Origin: Methanoregulaceae archaeon | Lineage (GTDB): Archaea; Halobacteriota; Methanomicrobia; Methanomicrobiales; Methanospirillaceae | Direction of reading: 5' to 3' | NCBI GenBank assembly: GCA_015660885.1 | Contig: JACTUB010000016.1 | Location: forward strand, 1 to 64,000 | Length of the DNA stretch: 64,000 nucleotides | In this document: positions 53,412 through 63,152 of the stretch, piece by piece | Position numbering within the stretch: the stretch's first letter is position 1 | Layout of the letters: every line of letters begins with the position of its first letter | Program-made: the position numbers and the translations under genes | The notes under the pieces: generated by a model | What the model was told of the DNA's origin: nothing | Databases searched by the model: none | What the model saw: the letters and a program-made list of their open reading frames with translations, nothing else

Positions 53412-54522
53412 GGAACACACGGCTCATTATTGTTTCTGAGAGCTCACGTTTCATGCGCATATACTCTTTCTTTGAAATGTTCAGCTGCTTTAACGTCATA
53501 TCACGGAACATGCAGGGTGAAGACGTTTTGCAGCACCATGCAAGGCTGCCAAAACAGGTTTGTTTCCCCTCTTCGAGCGGTGTGCCTTTCACCGTGTCCA
53601 GTTTCAAACGGATATAGTCTTCTTTCGGGAGGCCGATTCGGGAAAGCGTGGGGATGAGCGGGCAGTCTTTGACAGGCATGCAGCAGAAGGCGAGTGCGCG
53701 GATGTCACCACCCCGGCACAGCTGTTTTGGGGAATTGTACCACCCCTCTTCCGAGGCATATCGGGAAATTGCCGCATCCAGCCCGGAGAGCGTTCGTTCA
53801 TCTGACTTGCGGGCCAGCGACACAATGTCAGCTCCATGAGAGAGCATCTCCCGCATCCTCTCAAAGGTATTAATCGAATTATTGGCAATCAGAATAAGCG
53901 GGCAGCTGTTCCGTATCTGTCGGAGTTTTGCTGAACCGAAGTCCATGAGATCGATATGCAGGATATCTGCTCCGGATTCCCAGAGTTTCCGGGTAAGCTG
54001 GCGGTCATCTGCCGCTACTCCGGCACGGAATTTTACCGATACGGTTACCCCCTCGGATTTGAGCGCTCGTACAACTGCCAGAAGATCAGCCGGTTTTTTT
54101 AAGTAATGTTCCCCGCACCCGGCAGCAACCATTGCCGGCTGGCGGCAATGGGCGTCGATTTCATATATCACACTTTCACCAAGAGATCGTGCAATGGCAG
54201 CATATGATTCCGGAGCACTGCCGCGGAGATTGAGTCCTGACACAACCGGGCTCCTTTCCAAAAGTGCCATCTGTTTTTTAAGCTCTTCGACCGGGTTATC
54301 ATACAAAAATTCTTTGCGATTACCTTCTTTTGTGACGCCCTTTGCCGCATTCATAGTGGATTGGTCAATTGAGTAACCCCCGATAAATGCCATTCCAACA
54401 TGATCTGCACGTTTGAGAACGTATTCGGCGTCCACAATTCCCGCCATCGATGCAATCGCTATGGGTGTCCTGACAATACGATCGTTGATGAGCAACCCGA
54501 AGCGCTCGAAGGCATTCATCAT
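53383..54522 (-). CDS. Methanogenesis marker protein 9 (DUS-like barrel with Cys-rich tail)
   Basis: About 379 residues. The N-terminal 260 residues form a flavin-type TIM barrel like dihydrouridine synthase or dihydroorotate dehydrogenase: TPIAIASMAGIVDA, GLNLRGSAP, KFRAGVAAD, HIDLMDFG and ADIVSLAR. A C-terminal Cys-rich domain follows: LCRGGDIRALAFCC, KDCPLIP, then TCFGSLAWCCKTSSPCMFRD, probably binding metal or Fe-S. This matches methanogenesis marker protein 9, found in nearly all methanogens; its reaction is unknown. The divergent F430 operon next door hints at a role in methyl-coenzyme M reductase maturation. The start is uncertain (54549, 54522 or 54519). Confidence 0.9.
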   Translation of the reverse strand: MMNAFERFGLLINDRIVRTPIAIASMAGIVDAEYVLKRADHVGMAFIGGYSIDQSTMNAAKGVTKEGNRKEFLYDNPVEELKKQMALLERSPVVSGLNLRGSAPESYAAIARSLGESVIYEIDAHCRQPAMVAAGCGEHYLKKPADLLAVVRALKSEGVTVSVKFRAGVAADDRQLTRKLWESGADILHIDLMDFGSAKLRQIRNSCPLILIANNSINTFERMREMLSHGADIVSLARKSDERTLSGLDAAISRYASEEGWYNSPKQLCRGGDIRALAFCCMPVKDCPLIPTLSRIGLPKEDYIRLKLDTVKGTPLEEGKQTCFGSLAWCCKTSSPCMFRDMTLKQLNISKKEYMRMKRELSETIMSRVFHVIPSDESS

Positions 54523-54630
54523 AGATTCATATCTGTTGAGACTGATCAATCAAATTACTTTGCATGCGATCTTTTAAAAAAAAACTATTTGGTAAGAATT
54601 TTTAAGATTCCCGGTCATACTAATTGTTAT

Positions 54631-55032
54631 ATGGGTAAGAAGGGAATGTTACTTGTTGGACACGGAAGCACGATGCCCTACAACAAAGAGCTCGTTGAGA
54701 AAACAGCTTCTCTGATCAAATCACAAAATACGGATTTTATCATAAAATGCGGTTTTATGAATATTAATACGCCAACAATCAAGGAATCGCTCAACGATTT
54801 CCGACGTGAACCCATTGATGCTCTTGTTGTGGTTCCCCTGTTTTTAGCAAAGGGTGTTCATATCGAAAAAGATATTCCGGGAGAGATCGGACTTCCCGAA
54901 GGCATTAGGAAAGGTTCGTTTACCTTAAATGGCAGGTCCATTCCTCTTGTATACGCAGATCCAATCGGGAGTGATCCGCTTCTTGCTGACCTGATGGTCA
55001 AGAATGCAACAAAAGCGCTCTCGCTTCTCTAA
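54631..55032 (+). CDS. cfbA: Sirohydrochlorin nickelochelatase CfbA
   Basis: A 133-residue small chelatase of the CbiX-S type. It inserts Ni(II) into sirohydrochlorin, the first step of F430 synthesis, and can also insert Co(II) for B12. Metal-binding His residues are visible in LLVGHGSTMPYN (about 11) and KGVHIEKDIP (about 77). Length is normal for the archaeal homodimeric form. ATG 54631 lacks a Shine-Dalgarno sequence; TTTTTAAG about 28 bases upstream suggests a leaderless mRNA. First gene of cfbA-cfbE-cfbD-cfbB. Confidence 0.94.
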   Translation: MGKKGMLLVGHGSTMPYNKELVEKTASLIKSQNTDFIIKCGFMNINTPTIKESLNDFRREPIDALVVVPLFLAKGVHIEKDIPGEIGLPEGIRKGSFTLNGRSIPLVYADPIGSDPLLADLMVKNATKALSLL

Positions 55033-55039
55033 ATTTTTT

Positions 55040-56260
55040 ATGCATGTCCTTGTCATAGATACTATTCATGGTGGGAACGCGATAGGAGAATCTTTTTTTG
55101 CCCGGGGAGATAGTGTTGACTGTGTGGATGTGTACCGGAAAGAGAGTGCTATTGACGTCCCCACAGCCCTTGCGGGTACCTATGATCTCATCGTCGCACC
55201 GGTGCACCTCGATCCTGATCATCCACTCCTTAAATTTTCCCATGCACCGGTTATTTCCCACCATGATGCAGTGCGCCGGTTGCTGGGTGAAAATATCCCG
55301 CAACCGATGATCGAGATCACGGGTGGATGGGGAAAAACAACGACGGCACATGCGCTCGCCTCCCTGATGCAGGGAGAGGGCATACTGCACACATCAAACG
55401 GGACGTACCGCTTCCCAGAAAAAAAGTTGATATCACGGTCCAGTATTACACCAGCATCGGTGCTCGCTGTAACAAAATTAGCTCATGAGATCCATGGATG
55501 GCTGATTGTAGAGGAATCATTAGGTGTCACGGGTGCTGGCAATCTTTCAATAATTACATCGGCCAGCGATTATTTTTTCGCAGCGGGAAAAAAATCTGCC
55601 ATTGCCGCAAAAGTTGAGTCGGCAAAACATGCCCGGCACCTCCTCCTGGCAGAAAATATTCTGGCAGACAGCTCCGGTCTGGTTACCCATATCGAAGATA
55701 TTGCCGTGTCCAAAGATACAGAGTGCTGCATTATATTTTCCGGCAAAACCGCCAAGTTCTCAAATCCTCTTCTTGCCATTCCCGGATATCATTCATCTTT
55801 GATGCTTGCCGCTGCCGCAGCGATGATACTGGGAATGGACCCCGGACCATTGTCCTCGTTCAGCGCACTGCCGGGCAGGATGTCTGTGTCATATAAAAAA
55901 GGACTGCTGATTGTAGACAATGCAAACAGCGGTACCAACATTGCAACAACGATTGAAGCGGCACGGTATGCCCGGCATATATCAGGAAAAGAAGCCATCA
56001 CGCTTGTCATCGGTCAGGTTGCTGGCGATGGAGCAGTCTGTGAAGGATTTACCATTGACCGGATAAGGGAGGCCATAGAAAATATTCGTCCCAGTCAGGT
56101 AATATGGGTGGGAACATTTCCCCTGCCGGGAACTTCGGAATACAATAGTCTGGTGCCGCTGATATCCTCATCTGCAGCAACACTCAAAGAAGCCTTTGCC
56201 ACTGCCCTGCGTAAAACAGATTATGGATCCATTGTTCTTGCAGTGAAAACCTGGAGGTAA
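55040..56260 (+). CDS. cfbE: Coenzyme F430 synthetase CfbE
   Basis: A 406-residue Mur-ligase-like ATP-dependent enzyme that closes the final carbocyclic ring of F430 from 15,17(3)-seco-F430. P-loop EITGGWGKTTTAHAL at about 90-105; Mur-type features 'EESLGVTGAGNL', central-domain LLAIPGYHSSLMLAAAAA and C-terminal VDNANSGTN. I start at ATG 55040 (MHVLVIDTIHGG), seven bases after the cfbA stop; an overlapping upstream ATG at 55004 is less likely. Followed ten bases later by cfbD. Confidence 0.93.
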   Translation: MHVLVIDTIHGGNAIGESFFARGDSVDCVDVYRKESAIDVPTALAGTYDLIVAPVHLDPDHPLLKFSHAPVISHHDAVRRLLGENIPQPMIEITGGWGKTTTAHALASLMQGEGILHTSNGTYRFPEKKLISRSSITPASVLAVTKLAHEIHGWLIVEESLGVTGAGNLSIITSASDYFFAAGKKSAIAAKVESAKHARHLLLAENILADSSGLVTHIEDIAVSKDTECCIIFSGKTAKFSNPLLAIPGYHSSLMLAAAAAMILGMDPGPLSSFSALPGRMSVSYKKGLLIVDNANSGTNIATTIEAARYARHISGKEAITLVIGQVAGDGAVCEGFTIDRIREAIENIRPSQVIWVGTFPLPGTSEYNSLVPLISSSAATLKEAFATALRKTDYGSIVLAVKTWR

Positions 56261-56269
56261 CAGATCATC

Positions 56270-57331
56270 ATGAAATACATGCACCCGCGTCCCAGTTCAA
56301 TCGTTGCCGCGCTCTACACGGCACGCGATCTCAAAGTTGGTGTTGCCATACTCCATGGTCCTTCCGGCTGTTCGTTCAAACATGCCCGCCTACTTGAGGA
56401 AGATGGGATGCGGGTGCTCACAACATCTCTTGCCGATAATGAATTCATCTTTGGCGGTCAGAAACCGCTCGAAGATGTCCTGCGTTTTGCTGAGGATCAT
56501 TTCAAGCCCGAAAGGATGGCAGTGATTGGAACGTGCGTGGCCATGATCATTGGTGAAGATCTCCAGTCGGCGATTGATGGTGCCGGGATAATAACCCCCA
56601 CCATAGCTGTTGATATCCACGCAGGATACCTGGAGAATATTGCGGGTGTTCTTGCGACGCTTGAAGCGGCACACGAAGCTGGCTGGATCTCTCACGACGA
56701 ACTTACTCGCCAGCAGTTCCTGATGGAGAAGGCCAATGAAGTGGAGCGGTTGAGAGGCGCAGCAAGCCAATCGTATATCGAACCTTCACGGGGGGACCTG
56801 AAACATATTGCTGCACGTCGCCTGCTCGAACTTGCGCGTGGCGGAAAAAAAGGGGTCGCAATCCTAAATGCAAAGAAAGAGACCGCATATATGTTCGCAG
56901 ATGAACTAGTTGCTCTTCATGATACCTGCCCGGATGCAAATATCAGATATATTGCAAACCTTGATCGGCGGGGACTGCCGAAAACCCGGCTGGACGCAGA
57001 ACGGATCTTAAAAGATATGAGAGCCCGGGATATCGAGGTTGAAGTGATCGGTGCGCTCGACGAGTACGGGGCAAATGGTGACCTGCTCGGCAAAAAGATA
57101 GTCGAAATAGCCCCCGAATTTGCCCTTATTTCCGGTGTCCCGCACGCAATTCCTCCGGAATATACACAAGGTATCGAATGTTTTTCGGTGACAAACGGAC
57201 CCCGTCAGGTAGGTCCGCTCCGGAGTATCGGGCACCAGCATATTATTGTGGAGATCGATCTCCACCCAAAGACACTCGGTGTGCGGGATATTGTGGGGAG
57301 TGAATTCGGAGCCGTCATGAGGAGTTTTTGA
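56270..57331 (+). CDS. cfbD: Ni-sirohydrochlorin a,c-diamide reductive cyclase, NifD-like subunit CfbD
   Basis: A 353-residue nitrogenase component-1 homologue. With the NifH-like CfbC it reduces and cyclises Ni-sirohydrochlorin a,c-diamide by six electrons. Cys residues for the Fe-S cluster are in HGPSGCSFKHAR (about 33) and VIGTCVAMIIGED (about 89). CfbC (electron donor) is not in the window. The gene ends immediately before the cfbB ATG. Confidence 0.93.
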   Translation: MKYMHPRPSSIVAALYTARDLKVGVAILHGPSGCSFKHARLLEEDGMRVLTTSLADNEFIFGGQKPLEDVLRFAEDHFKPERMAVIGTCVAMIIGEDLQSAIDGAGIITPTIAVDIHAGYLENIAGVLATLEAAHEAGWISHDELTRQQFLMEKANEVERLRGAASQSYIEPSRGDLKHIAARRLLELARGGKKGVAILNAKKETAYMFADELVALHDTCPDANIRYIANLDRRGLPKTRLDAERILKDMRARDIEVEVIGALDEYGANGDLLGKKIVEIAPEFALISGVPHAIPPEYTQGIECFSVTNGPRQVGPLRSIGHQHIIVEIDLHPKTLGVRDIVGSEFGAVMRSF

Positions 57332-58708
57332 ATGAAACAAATTCTCATCACCGGCGATCGCTCCGGGAGCGGAAAGACGAGCATCACGCTCGCCCTGACC
57401 GCGCTTCTTTCAAAAAACAAGCGGGTACAAACATTCAAGGTTGGTATGGATTATATCGATCCCTCATACCTGTCCGCAGTCTCCGGGCGACCATGCCGGA
57501 ACCTCGACAGCTTCACGCTTTCTGAGAATCAGATTCGGGACATTTTTCATTTTGGTTGTCGCGACGCAGATATCGCGCTGGTCGAAGGTGTACGCGGGCT
57601 CTATGAAGGGGCAGATGCCCTTACTGATATCGGCAGTACTGCATCTATAGCAAAAGTCCTTGATATTCCGGTAATACTTGTTGTATCTGCCCAGAGCATC
57701 ACCCGAAGTGCGGCTGCTCTGGTAAAGGGATTTCTGGCATTCGATCAGGATGTGCATATCGCCGCTGTCATTCTCAACAATGTAAAAGGTGGATCGCACC
57801 GGGACAAGGCTGTCGCAGCTATCGAACACTATTGCGATATTCCGGTTATCGGGTCAATACCCCATATGGAAGAGATGCAGCTTGCCATGCGGCATCTTGG
57901 GCTCGTACCGTACCGGGAAGGTTCCGGGCAGGGAGATTTTAATGCACGTATCGAAACTATCACGGAGATGATCGGGAAGTTTGTGGATCTCGAGCGGTTC
58001 GGGTCAATTATGAAGGAAATATCGTCATCTCCCCATTATAAAACGCTTTTTGACAAATCTGTGGACAGGGATGTAAGAATTGGTGTTGCTCTTGATGAAG
58101 CATTCAATTTTTATTATGCCGACTTTTTCGATATTCTTCGTATAGCAGGTGCAGAAAGTATTCCGTTCAGTCCTGTGCATGACCGGCTCCCGGATGCAGA
58201 TGGTTACATCATCGGAGGAGGCTATCCGGAACTCTTTGTTAAAGAGCTGGAAGCAAACGACCGGATGCGGGAAGCCCTACGGGAAGTCTCGAAGAATAAT
58301 TTACCTGTATACGGGGAGTGCGGCGGACTCATGTATCTTACCGATCATATGACATTAAAAAAGGGCTGGCACGACGCACAAAAAGATAAGGATTATGAAA
58401 TGTGCAAAGTGTTTTCCGGTGAGACCCGTATGCCGTCCCGTCGCGTGGTCAGTTACGTTGAAGGTACGAGTACGGATGATTCGCCCCTAGGTGCTGCACC
58501 CTTCCGGGGCCACGAATTTCATTATTCTGAAGTTATGCTTACCCCGGGCACTCGATATGCGTACCAGCTTTCCCGCGGGGTTGGCATTCATGACAATCTT
58601 GATGGCGCAGTCATAAACAATACCCTGGGTAGTTACACACATCTGCATCCAGTGGCAAATGAGGGAATGTTCCGGCATTTTGTAAGATTATGCCGAAAAA
58701 ACGCGTAA
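57332..58708 (+). CDS. cfbB: Ni-sirohydrochlorin a,c-diamide synthase CfbB
   Basis: A 458-residue CobB/CbiA-type amidotransferase that amidates the a and c acetates of Ni-sirohydrochlorin using glutamine and ATP. N-terminal P-loop ITGDRSGSGKTSITLAL and VGMDYIDPSYL; C-terminal glutaminase with catalytic Cys in YGECGGLMYL (about 330) and His in GHEFHYSE. All residues are intact. The order here, cfbA-E-D-B, differs from the biosynthetic order A-B-C/D-E. Last gene of the cluster. Confidence 0.94.
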   Translation: MKQILITGDRSGSGKTSITLALTALLSKNKRVQTFKVGMDYIDPSYLSAVSGRPCRNLDSFTLSENQIRDIFHFGCRDADIALVEGVRGLYEGADALTDIGSTASIAKVLDIPVILVVSAQSITRSAAALVKGFLAFDQDVHIAAVILNNVKGGSHRDKAVAAIEHYCDIPVIGSIPHMEEMQLAMRHLGLVPYREGSGQGDFNARIETITEMIGKFVDLERFGSIMKEISSSPHYKTLFDKSVDRDVRIGVALDEAFNFYYADFFDILRIAGAESIPFSPVHDRLPDADGYIIGGGYPELFVKELEANDRMREALREVSKNNLPVYGECGGLMYLTDHMTLKKGWHDAQKDKDYEMCKVFSGETRMPSRRVVSYVEGTSTDDSPLGAAPFRGHEFHYSEVMLTPGTRYAYQLSRGVGIHDNLDGAVINNTLGSYTHLHPVANEGMFRHFVRLCRKNA

Positions 58709-58790
58709 GGTTTCATTTTTGCAATGCCGGTAAAAAAATCCAACGGATAAAAGAAAAAACTACAAAACCCTTAAGATCCTATGAAAAACT

Positions 58791-59663
58791 ATGATCATTT
58801 ACATTGATGGAAAATACCTTAAAGACGATCAGGCAAAAATCTCGGTCTTCGATCACGGATTTCTTTACGGGGACGGGGTTTTTGAGGGCATCCGTGCCTA
58901 TAATGGCAAAATTTTCAGGCTGAAAGAACATCTTGATCGTCTTTTTGATTCAGCAAAAACAATCGACCTACCTTCCCCATTATCCAAAGAGGAGATGACC
59001 GAAGTAATCTGTGAAGTGTTGCGCAGGAATAAATTAACCAATGCTTATATCCGACCCATTATCAGCCGGGGCGTGGGAGATCTTGGTCTTGATCCGCGTA
59101 AATGTCCAAAACCAGCAGTCATCGTAATCGCAACAAGCTGGGGCGCGATGTATGGTGACCTGTACGAAAAGGGATTGAGGGCAATTACGGTATCAGTCAG
59201 ACGGAATTCTGCGGATGCACTTCCACCGAACGTAAAAAGCCTGAACTATCTCAACAACATCCTTGCAAAGATTGAGGCAAACTACAAGGGTGGTGATGAG
59301 GCTATCTTCTTTGATACGAATGGTTACATTTCAGAGGGTTCAGGGGACAATCTTTATATCGTAAAAAATGGTGAGATTCTTACGCCTCATACGCTTAACA
59401 ACCTGAGGGGAATCACCCGGATGGTTCTTCTGGAGATTGCCAAATCACTTGGTATCACGGTCAAAGAACAGAATCTGGGGTATTTTGATCTCTATTCAGC
59501 GGATGAGGTTATCTGCACAGGTACTGCAGCAGAAGTCGCGCCGATTACTTGGATTGACGGGCGTACAATTGGAACCGGTAAGCCAGGACCGGTTACCCGT
59601 CAGCTGATGGCGGCATTTAAAACAGTGACCGAGACTGAAGGCTACTCCATCTATAAGAAATAA
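58791..59663 (+). CDS. ilvE: Branched-chain amino acid aminotransferase
   Basis: A 290-residue fold type IV PLP enzyme making Val, Leu and Ile from their 2-oxo acids. Motifs: N-terminal [33 protein letters not shown], Schiff-base Lys in [14 protein letters not shown] (about 153), [10 protein letters not shown] and GTAAEVAPI. Length matches archaeal/bacterial IlvE. D-alanine aminotransferase is a relative, but the GVFEGIRAY motif favours IlvE. Monocistronic, upstream of tRNA-Glu. Confidence 0.94.
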   Translation: MIIYIDGKYLKDDQAKISVFDHGFLYGDGVFEGIRAYNGKIFRLKEHLDRLFDSAKTIDLPSPLSKEEMTEVICEVLRRNKLTNAYIRPIISRGVGDLGLDPRKCPKPAVIVIATSWGAMYGDLYEKGLRAITVSVRRNSADALPPNVKSLNYLNNILAKIEANYKGGDEAIFFDTNGYISEGSGDNLYIVKNGEILTPHTLNNLRGITRMVLLEIAKSLGITVKEQNLGYFDLYSADEVICTGTAAEVAPITWIDGRTIGTGKPGPVTRQLMAAFKTVTETEGYSIYKK

Positions 59664-59783
59664 CAATAAGAAATGACATTTTAAAAAAAGTGTTTTTCAA
59701 CGAACCTCAAAAGACAACGCCGGATGTCTCTCTCCTATTCCATAACTTATTTATGAGGTGCCGAGAAATTAAATAAAGCAAGC

Positions 59784-59858
59784 GCTGCTATAGTGTAGTC
59801 CGGCCAATCATGCGGGCCTTTCACGCCCGCGACTGGGGTTCGAATCCCCATAGCAGCA
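59784..59858 (+). tRNA. tRNA-Glu (anticodon TTC)
   Basis: Acceptor GCTGCTA (59784-59790) pairs with TAGCAGC (59851-59857), discriminator A. Anticodon stem CGGGC/GCCCG with loop CTTTCAC gives anticodon TTC, reading GAA. D loop AGTCCGGCCA is typical for archaeal tRNA-Glu. T arm TGGGG-TTCGAAT-CCCCA. No intron, CCA not encoded. CTTATTTATG at 59746-59755 is centred about 30 bases before and is the probable TATA box. This tRNA is also the precursor for tetrapyrroles in the C5 route that feeds F430 synthesis. Confidence 0.96.
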
Positions 59859-60238
59859 TTCTGGATTATCAGTATATTTTCTCCTATATTTTTCCCGGTT
59901 TTCTTTTGTCACCCTTATGCTTACTTTCCAAGAGTATCCGTGAATATTTTACATCGAACAAATAAAAAAAATAACGCATGGATTTCAATTTATAGAGGTT
60001 CCCGTGGTTTTGCCCCGTCAAAAAGAACACCCTCCTTACAATCATTTTATTACGTGCGACAGATTTTTTTGTTCATGAGCGAGTTCCCGCTAGCCTGAAT
60101 TCAACTCAAATAATAACATCACGTTCCACCCTTTTGCGGATATTTATCCAATTCTTGAGTAGTACCAGGATCTCTGATAGAAACCGGGCACCGATACTTT
60201 TAATACGGATAACCCAATTCTCATTGGAGTGATTATGT
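59859..60238. other. Intergenic region, promoter of the CBS gene only
   Basis: About 380 bases. ACTTTTAATACGG at about 60196-60208 is a probable TATA region for the CBS protein, 30-40 bases before its ATG, which also has GGAGTGAT. Nothing else recognised. Confidence 0.4.
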
Positions 60239-61063
60239 ATGCCTGCACCAGAAAAATCCGGTATTGAATTCCCGAGTGTGCTCGATCGAGCTTACAAGGA
60301 TTATAAACGTCACCTCAAGGTAGGCGACATCATGAGCCGTGATATCTTCACAACGACTGTTGCAACATCAATGGCAGATGCAGCAAAGACCATGGGAGAG
60401 CGACATATCGGGAGCCTTATCGTCATGAAGTACGGTACGCCCATTGCTATTGTGACTGAGCGGGACCTGCTCTCCAAAGTGCTTGCGGATGGCCTCGATC
60501 TGGAGACGACACCGGTCGAGCAAGTGATGTCATATCCGCTTATCAAAATATGCCCCACTTATGAGATCAGGGAAGCTGCTCGTACCATGATCCACAAGAA
60601 AGGAAGGCTGGCGGTCTTCGAATGCGGTAAGCTGGAGGGGGTAATAACTGCATCTGACCTGATACGGGAGATGCCTGACGCCCCGGAGACGTCGCTTAAA
60701 GTCGATGAGTTCATGACGAATGATATTGTAACTGTCGATACAAAAGAGACAGTTGCAGCCGTTGCATGTATTATGGGATCAAAACGGATCGGGAGCGTTA
60801 TCGTTACCTTAGACGGAAAACCATCCGGAATATTTACCGAACGAGACCTCCTGTCGAAGTTCCTTATGCAGGGAAAGATGCTCGACACCCCGGTGGGCAG
60901 TGCTGCATCATCTCCGCTGAAAACTGCTCCCGCAGGTATTAGTATCCATGAAGCGGCAAAGGTGATGGCTGCTCAGCATGTCAGGCGGCTTCCCCTGATG
61001 AAAAAGAAGCAGCTCGCAGGAATTATTACTGCACGGGATCTTGTCGAGGCATATGCGATGTAA
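60239..61063 (+). CDS. Protein with four CBS domains
   Basis: A 274-residue soluble protein made of two tandem CBS pairs (Bateman modules): about 23-75, 82-142, 150-205 and 212-272. Repeating features: VGDIMSRDIFTTTVATSMAD, 'IVTERDLLSKVL', 'VDEFMTNDIVTVDTKET', 'IFTERDLLSKFL', 'IITARDLVEAYA'. Such proteins bind adenosyl ligands (AMP, ATP, SAM) and sense energy or methyl status. No fused catalytic domain. GGAGTGAT precedes the ATG at 60239. The target is unknown. Confidence 0.92.
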   Translation: MPAPEKSGIEFPSVLDRAYKDYKRHLKVGDIMSRDIFTTTVATSMADAAKTMGERHIGSLIVMKYGTPIAIVTERDLLSKVLADGLDLETTPVEQVMSYPLIKICPTYEIREAARTMIHKKGRLAVFECGKLEGVITASDLIREMPDAPETSLKVDEFMTNDIVTVDTKETVAAVACIMGSKRIGSVIVTLDGKPSGIFTERDLLSKFLMQGKMLDTPVGSAASSPLKTAPAGISIHEAAKVMAAQHVRRLPLMKKKQLAGIITARDLVEAYAM

Positions 61064-61495
61064 CCAGGAGTTCCCCCGTCCTGCCTTTTTTAGGTTTCCT
61101 GACTTCTGCTAACACCAGTGCATGGTAGGTGTTGAACCGGAAGAGCTGCTTCGATGGCTGACAAAGTTTGCTTACCGGAATAAATGACTATGAACTCCAT
61201 TTGCATCATTACACCCGCTTTGTCTGTGAACACACATTGCCATGAAAAAAGAACCCCGGTTTTCTCTAACCCGGCATCAGTTTTCCAGACCTGATGGGAC
61301 GAATATTATTTGAAGCATGCTCGGACCCTGTCAAATTCTGATACGGGGCAACCCGGAATACAAAAAAATTATTGTACACAGTTTTTGAATTGCATTGATC
61401 TTGTTAATGGGAATGATATTAAATATTGGCTGATAAAAACGGGGCGGATTTTTGGGGATAATACATAAATCCGGGGTATCTGGTTGCCCAGAGTA
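61064..61495. other. Convergent intergenic region
   Basis: About 430 bases between convergent genes. A T-run near 61085-61090 may terminate the CBS transcript. A 21-codon frame from ATG 61121 (MVGVEPEELLRWLTKFAYRN) is too short to call. The last 120 bases before 61495 are A/T-rich and likely hold the terminator of the minus-strand gene. Confidence 0.4.
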
Positions 61496-63070
61496 TTATT
61501 CTATTGTTGGTGTGGAATTGACACTGCCGGATTGCAGAGATTTCAAATCGAACTGAATTTCAACGGTGCCCCGTGGGATAACCGTCGTACTGTTTTTAAC
61601 CATTGCGCCATCCTTAAAAATCTCCGCGACGATCTTTTCCGCCGAACCATCATTTTTCTGGACAGATACCGCAACGATCCCGTCAGTTGTCGATATACTG
61701 TATACATGATCTCCGGAATCGGTCACTTCTATCTGGTTCCCCGGAGTACCGATCAAGCCAGTATAGGTACCAGGATATATCACCCTCACCCAGACACCTG
61801 TGGGGGGAATCAGAACCTGAGTTTGTGCGGGAGATATGGTTGTGGTTGTTACCATCGTCTGAATGGTCGTTGGTTTTGGCGTTGCGGGAGTGATCACAAG
61901 GGTGGTCTTTACAGGTGTTGTTACATTCGCTCCGGATGCCGTTTGTCCAGGCGCGAGGTTCGCCGCTATTACCAACCCTGCAATGAATGCAAGAATTACA
62001 ATTACAAGCACTGCGATCGTAAGGTTGCCAGGTAATTTTGATGCCGGTGCAGGAGACGGGAGCGGTGGAGGAGGACCAGGAATTTCAGGAGATGGTTCTT
62101 GGGCTGAGGCTAAGGGCGAATCCGTTTTTCCAAGTACAGGCCATATAACAGGAGAGCTGGGCTTAGCCTGAGATTCTGTCAGGACAGGTCCGGTCTGAGG
62201 TGCTGGAAGAACTGGCTCAGCCGGGGATTCAGACAGAACTGGTTCAGCAGTTATCTGAGGGACACGCTTTTTCACCAGAGGCGTTGGCTGGGTGCGGGGC
62301 ACAGAGTCTTCAATCAGCGGTTCGATAGAATGGATTATCTGTTCGATAGGCCGGCCCTGATGTTCGACCGCGGATCCAACATGGGGTGGAACCGGGATCT
62401 GTACCGGGGGGACGTCAGGACGCAATATTGATGCATATTCAGACGGTTGTTTAACCGGCGTCCCGCAATGGTTACAGAACGTTGATTCCGAAGGTATTCG
62501 ATTCCCGCATCGGGAACAGAATATCCCGGAAGGCAGGGACGAGGTCTCTACCGGAACCACAGGAACAGGGCCCGGTTCGATAATCTTATTCAGGGGACGG
62601 GCGATTTCGATCTTCTTTTTTACCGGGCGCCTTTCCGCTCTATCTTCCTGAACAGGTGGAGGAACTTTGTGTTTTTCCAAGTGCTCAGTTCCAGATCCAG
62701 GGTGATCGGCAAGCTCTTTTTCCCCGGTAGATGGGTATATGAGATTTTGCAGTTTCTTTGCCCAGTCATTGCATTCCCGTTTTCTTTCTGCTCCAGCCAG
62801 CCGGGGAAATGTAAGGACTATCTGATCCTTTTCTCCTGCATTATTCACGATAGTGAGTGATAAAAGGTGGTCGCGTATGGCATTTTCTCCAGCTTCAACC
62901 CTCCAGATCGTCGCCAGAAGAATTTCCTGGGGAGGAATAATATTTTTCCTGCTGTCGATAAGAATAATACGCCTGGTGGTAAGTCGTGCGTCAAACGAAA
63001 TGGATTTGAATTTTACATTTTTCGCTTCAATGATTATGGACTCATCACGGTCCAGTTCTGGATAGCCCAT
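61496..63070 (-). CDS. Membrane protein with PH-like, zinc-ribbon and extracytoplasmic domains
   Basis: A 524-residue multi-domain protein. N-terminal about 1-110: beta-rich PH-like domain (SISFDARLTTRRIILIDSRK). About 185-212: zinc ribbon, FCSRCGNRIPSESTFCNHCG. About 215-345: Pro/Glu/Ser-rich, disordered linker with repeats of 'SxAEPVLP'. One membrane span at about 352-372 (LTIAVLVIVILAFIAGLVIA). After it, a Thr/Pro-rich stalk and a C-terminal beta domain of about 100 residues (VWVRVIYPGTYTGLIG). By the positive-inside pattern the N-terminal domains are cytoplasmic and the C-terminal domain outside. It may pass a signal or hold envelope components; function unknown. Confidence 0.8.
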   Translation of the reverse strand: MGYPELDRDESIIIEAKNVKFKSISFDARLTTRRIILIDSRKNIIPPQEILLATIWRVEAGENAIRDHLLSLTIVNNAGEKDQIVLTFPRLAGAERKRECNDWAKKLQNLIYPSTGEKELADHPGSGTEHLEKHKVPPPVQEDRAERRPVKKKIEIARPLNKIIEPGPVPVVPVETSSLPSGIFCSRCGNRIPSESTFCNHCGTPVKQPSEYASILRPDVPPVQIPVPPHVGSAVEHQGRPIEQIIHSIEPLIEDSVPRTQPTPLVKKRVPQITAEPVLSESPAEPVLPAPQTGPVLTESQAKPSSPVIWPVLGKTDSPLASAQEPSPEIPGPPPPLPSPAPASKLPGNLTIAVLVIVILAFIAGLVIAANLAPGQTASGANVTTPVKTTLVITPATPKPTTIQTMVTTTTISPAQTQVLIPPTGVWVRVIYPGTYTGLIGTPGNQIEVTDSGDHVYSISTTDGIVAVSVQKNDGSAEKIVAEIFKDGAMVKNSTTVIPRGTVEIQFDLKSLQSGSVNSTPTIE

Positions 63071-63152
63071 AGTACCACAGTCTCAACTATAATTGCGTTA
63101 TCAATAAAAATAAGTATTTGTCAAGTATCCATTTCGATATTCTGGCAAAAAT

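Noticed and set aside
61121..61186. 21-codon frame ending in a protein-like FAYRNK
   Set aside because: Too short, with a stop four codons upstream; cannot be told from chance.
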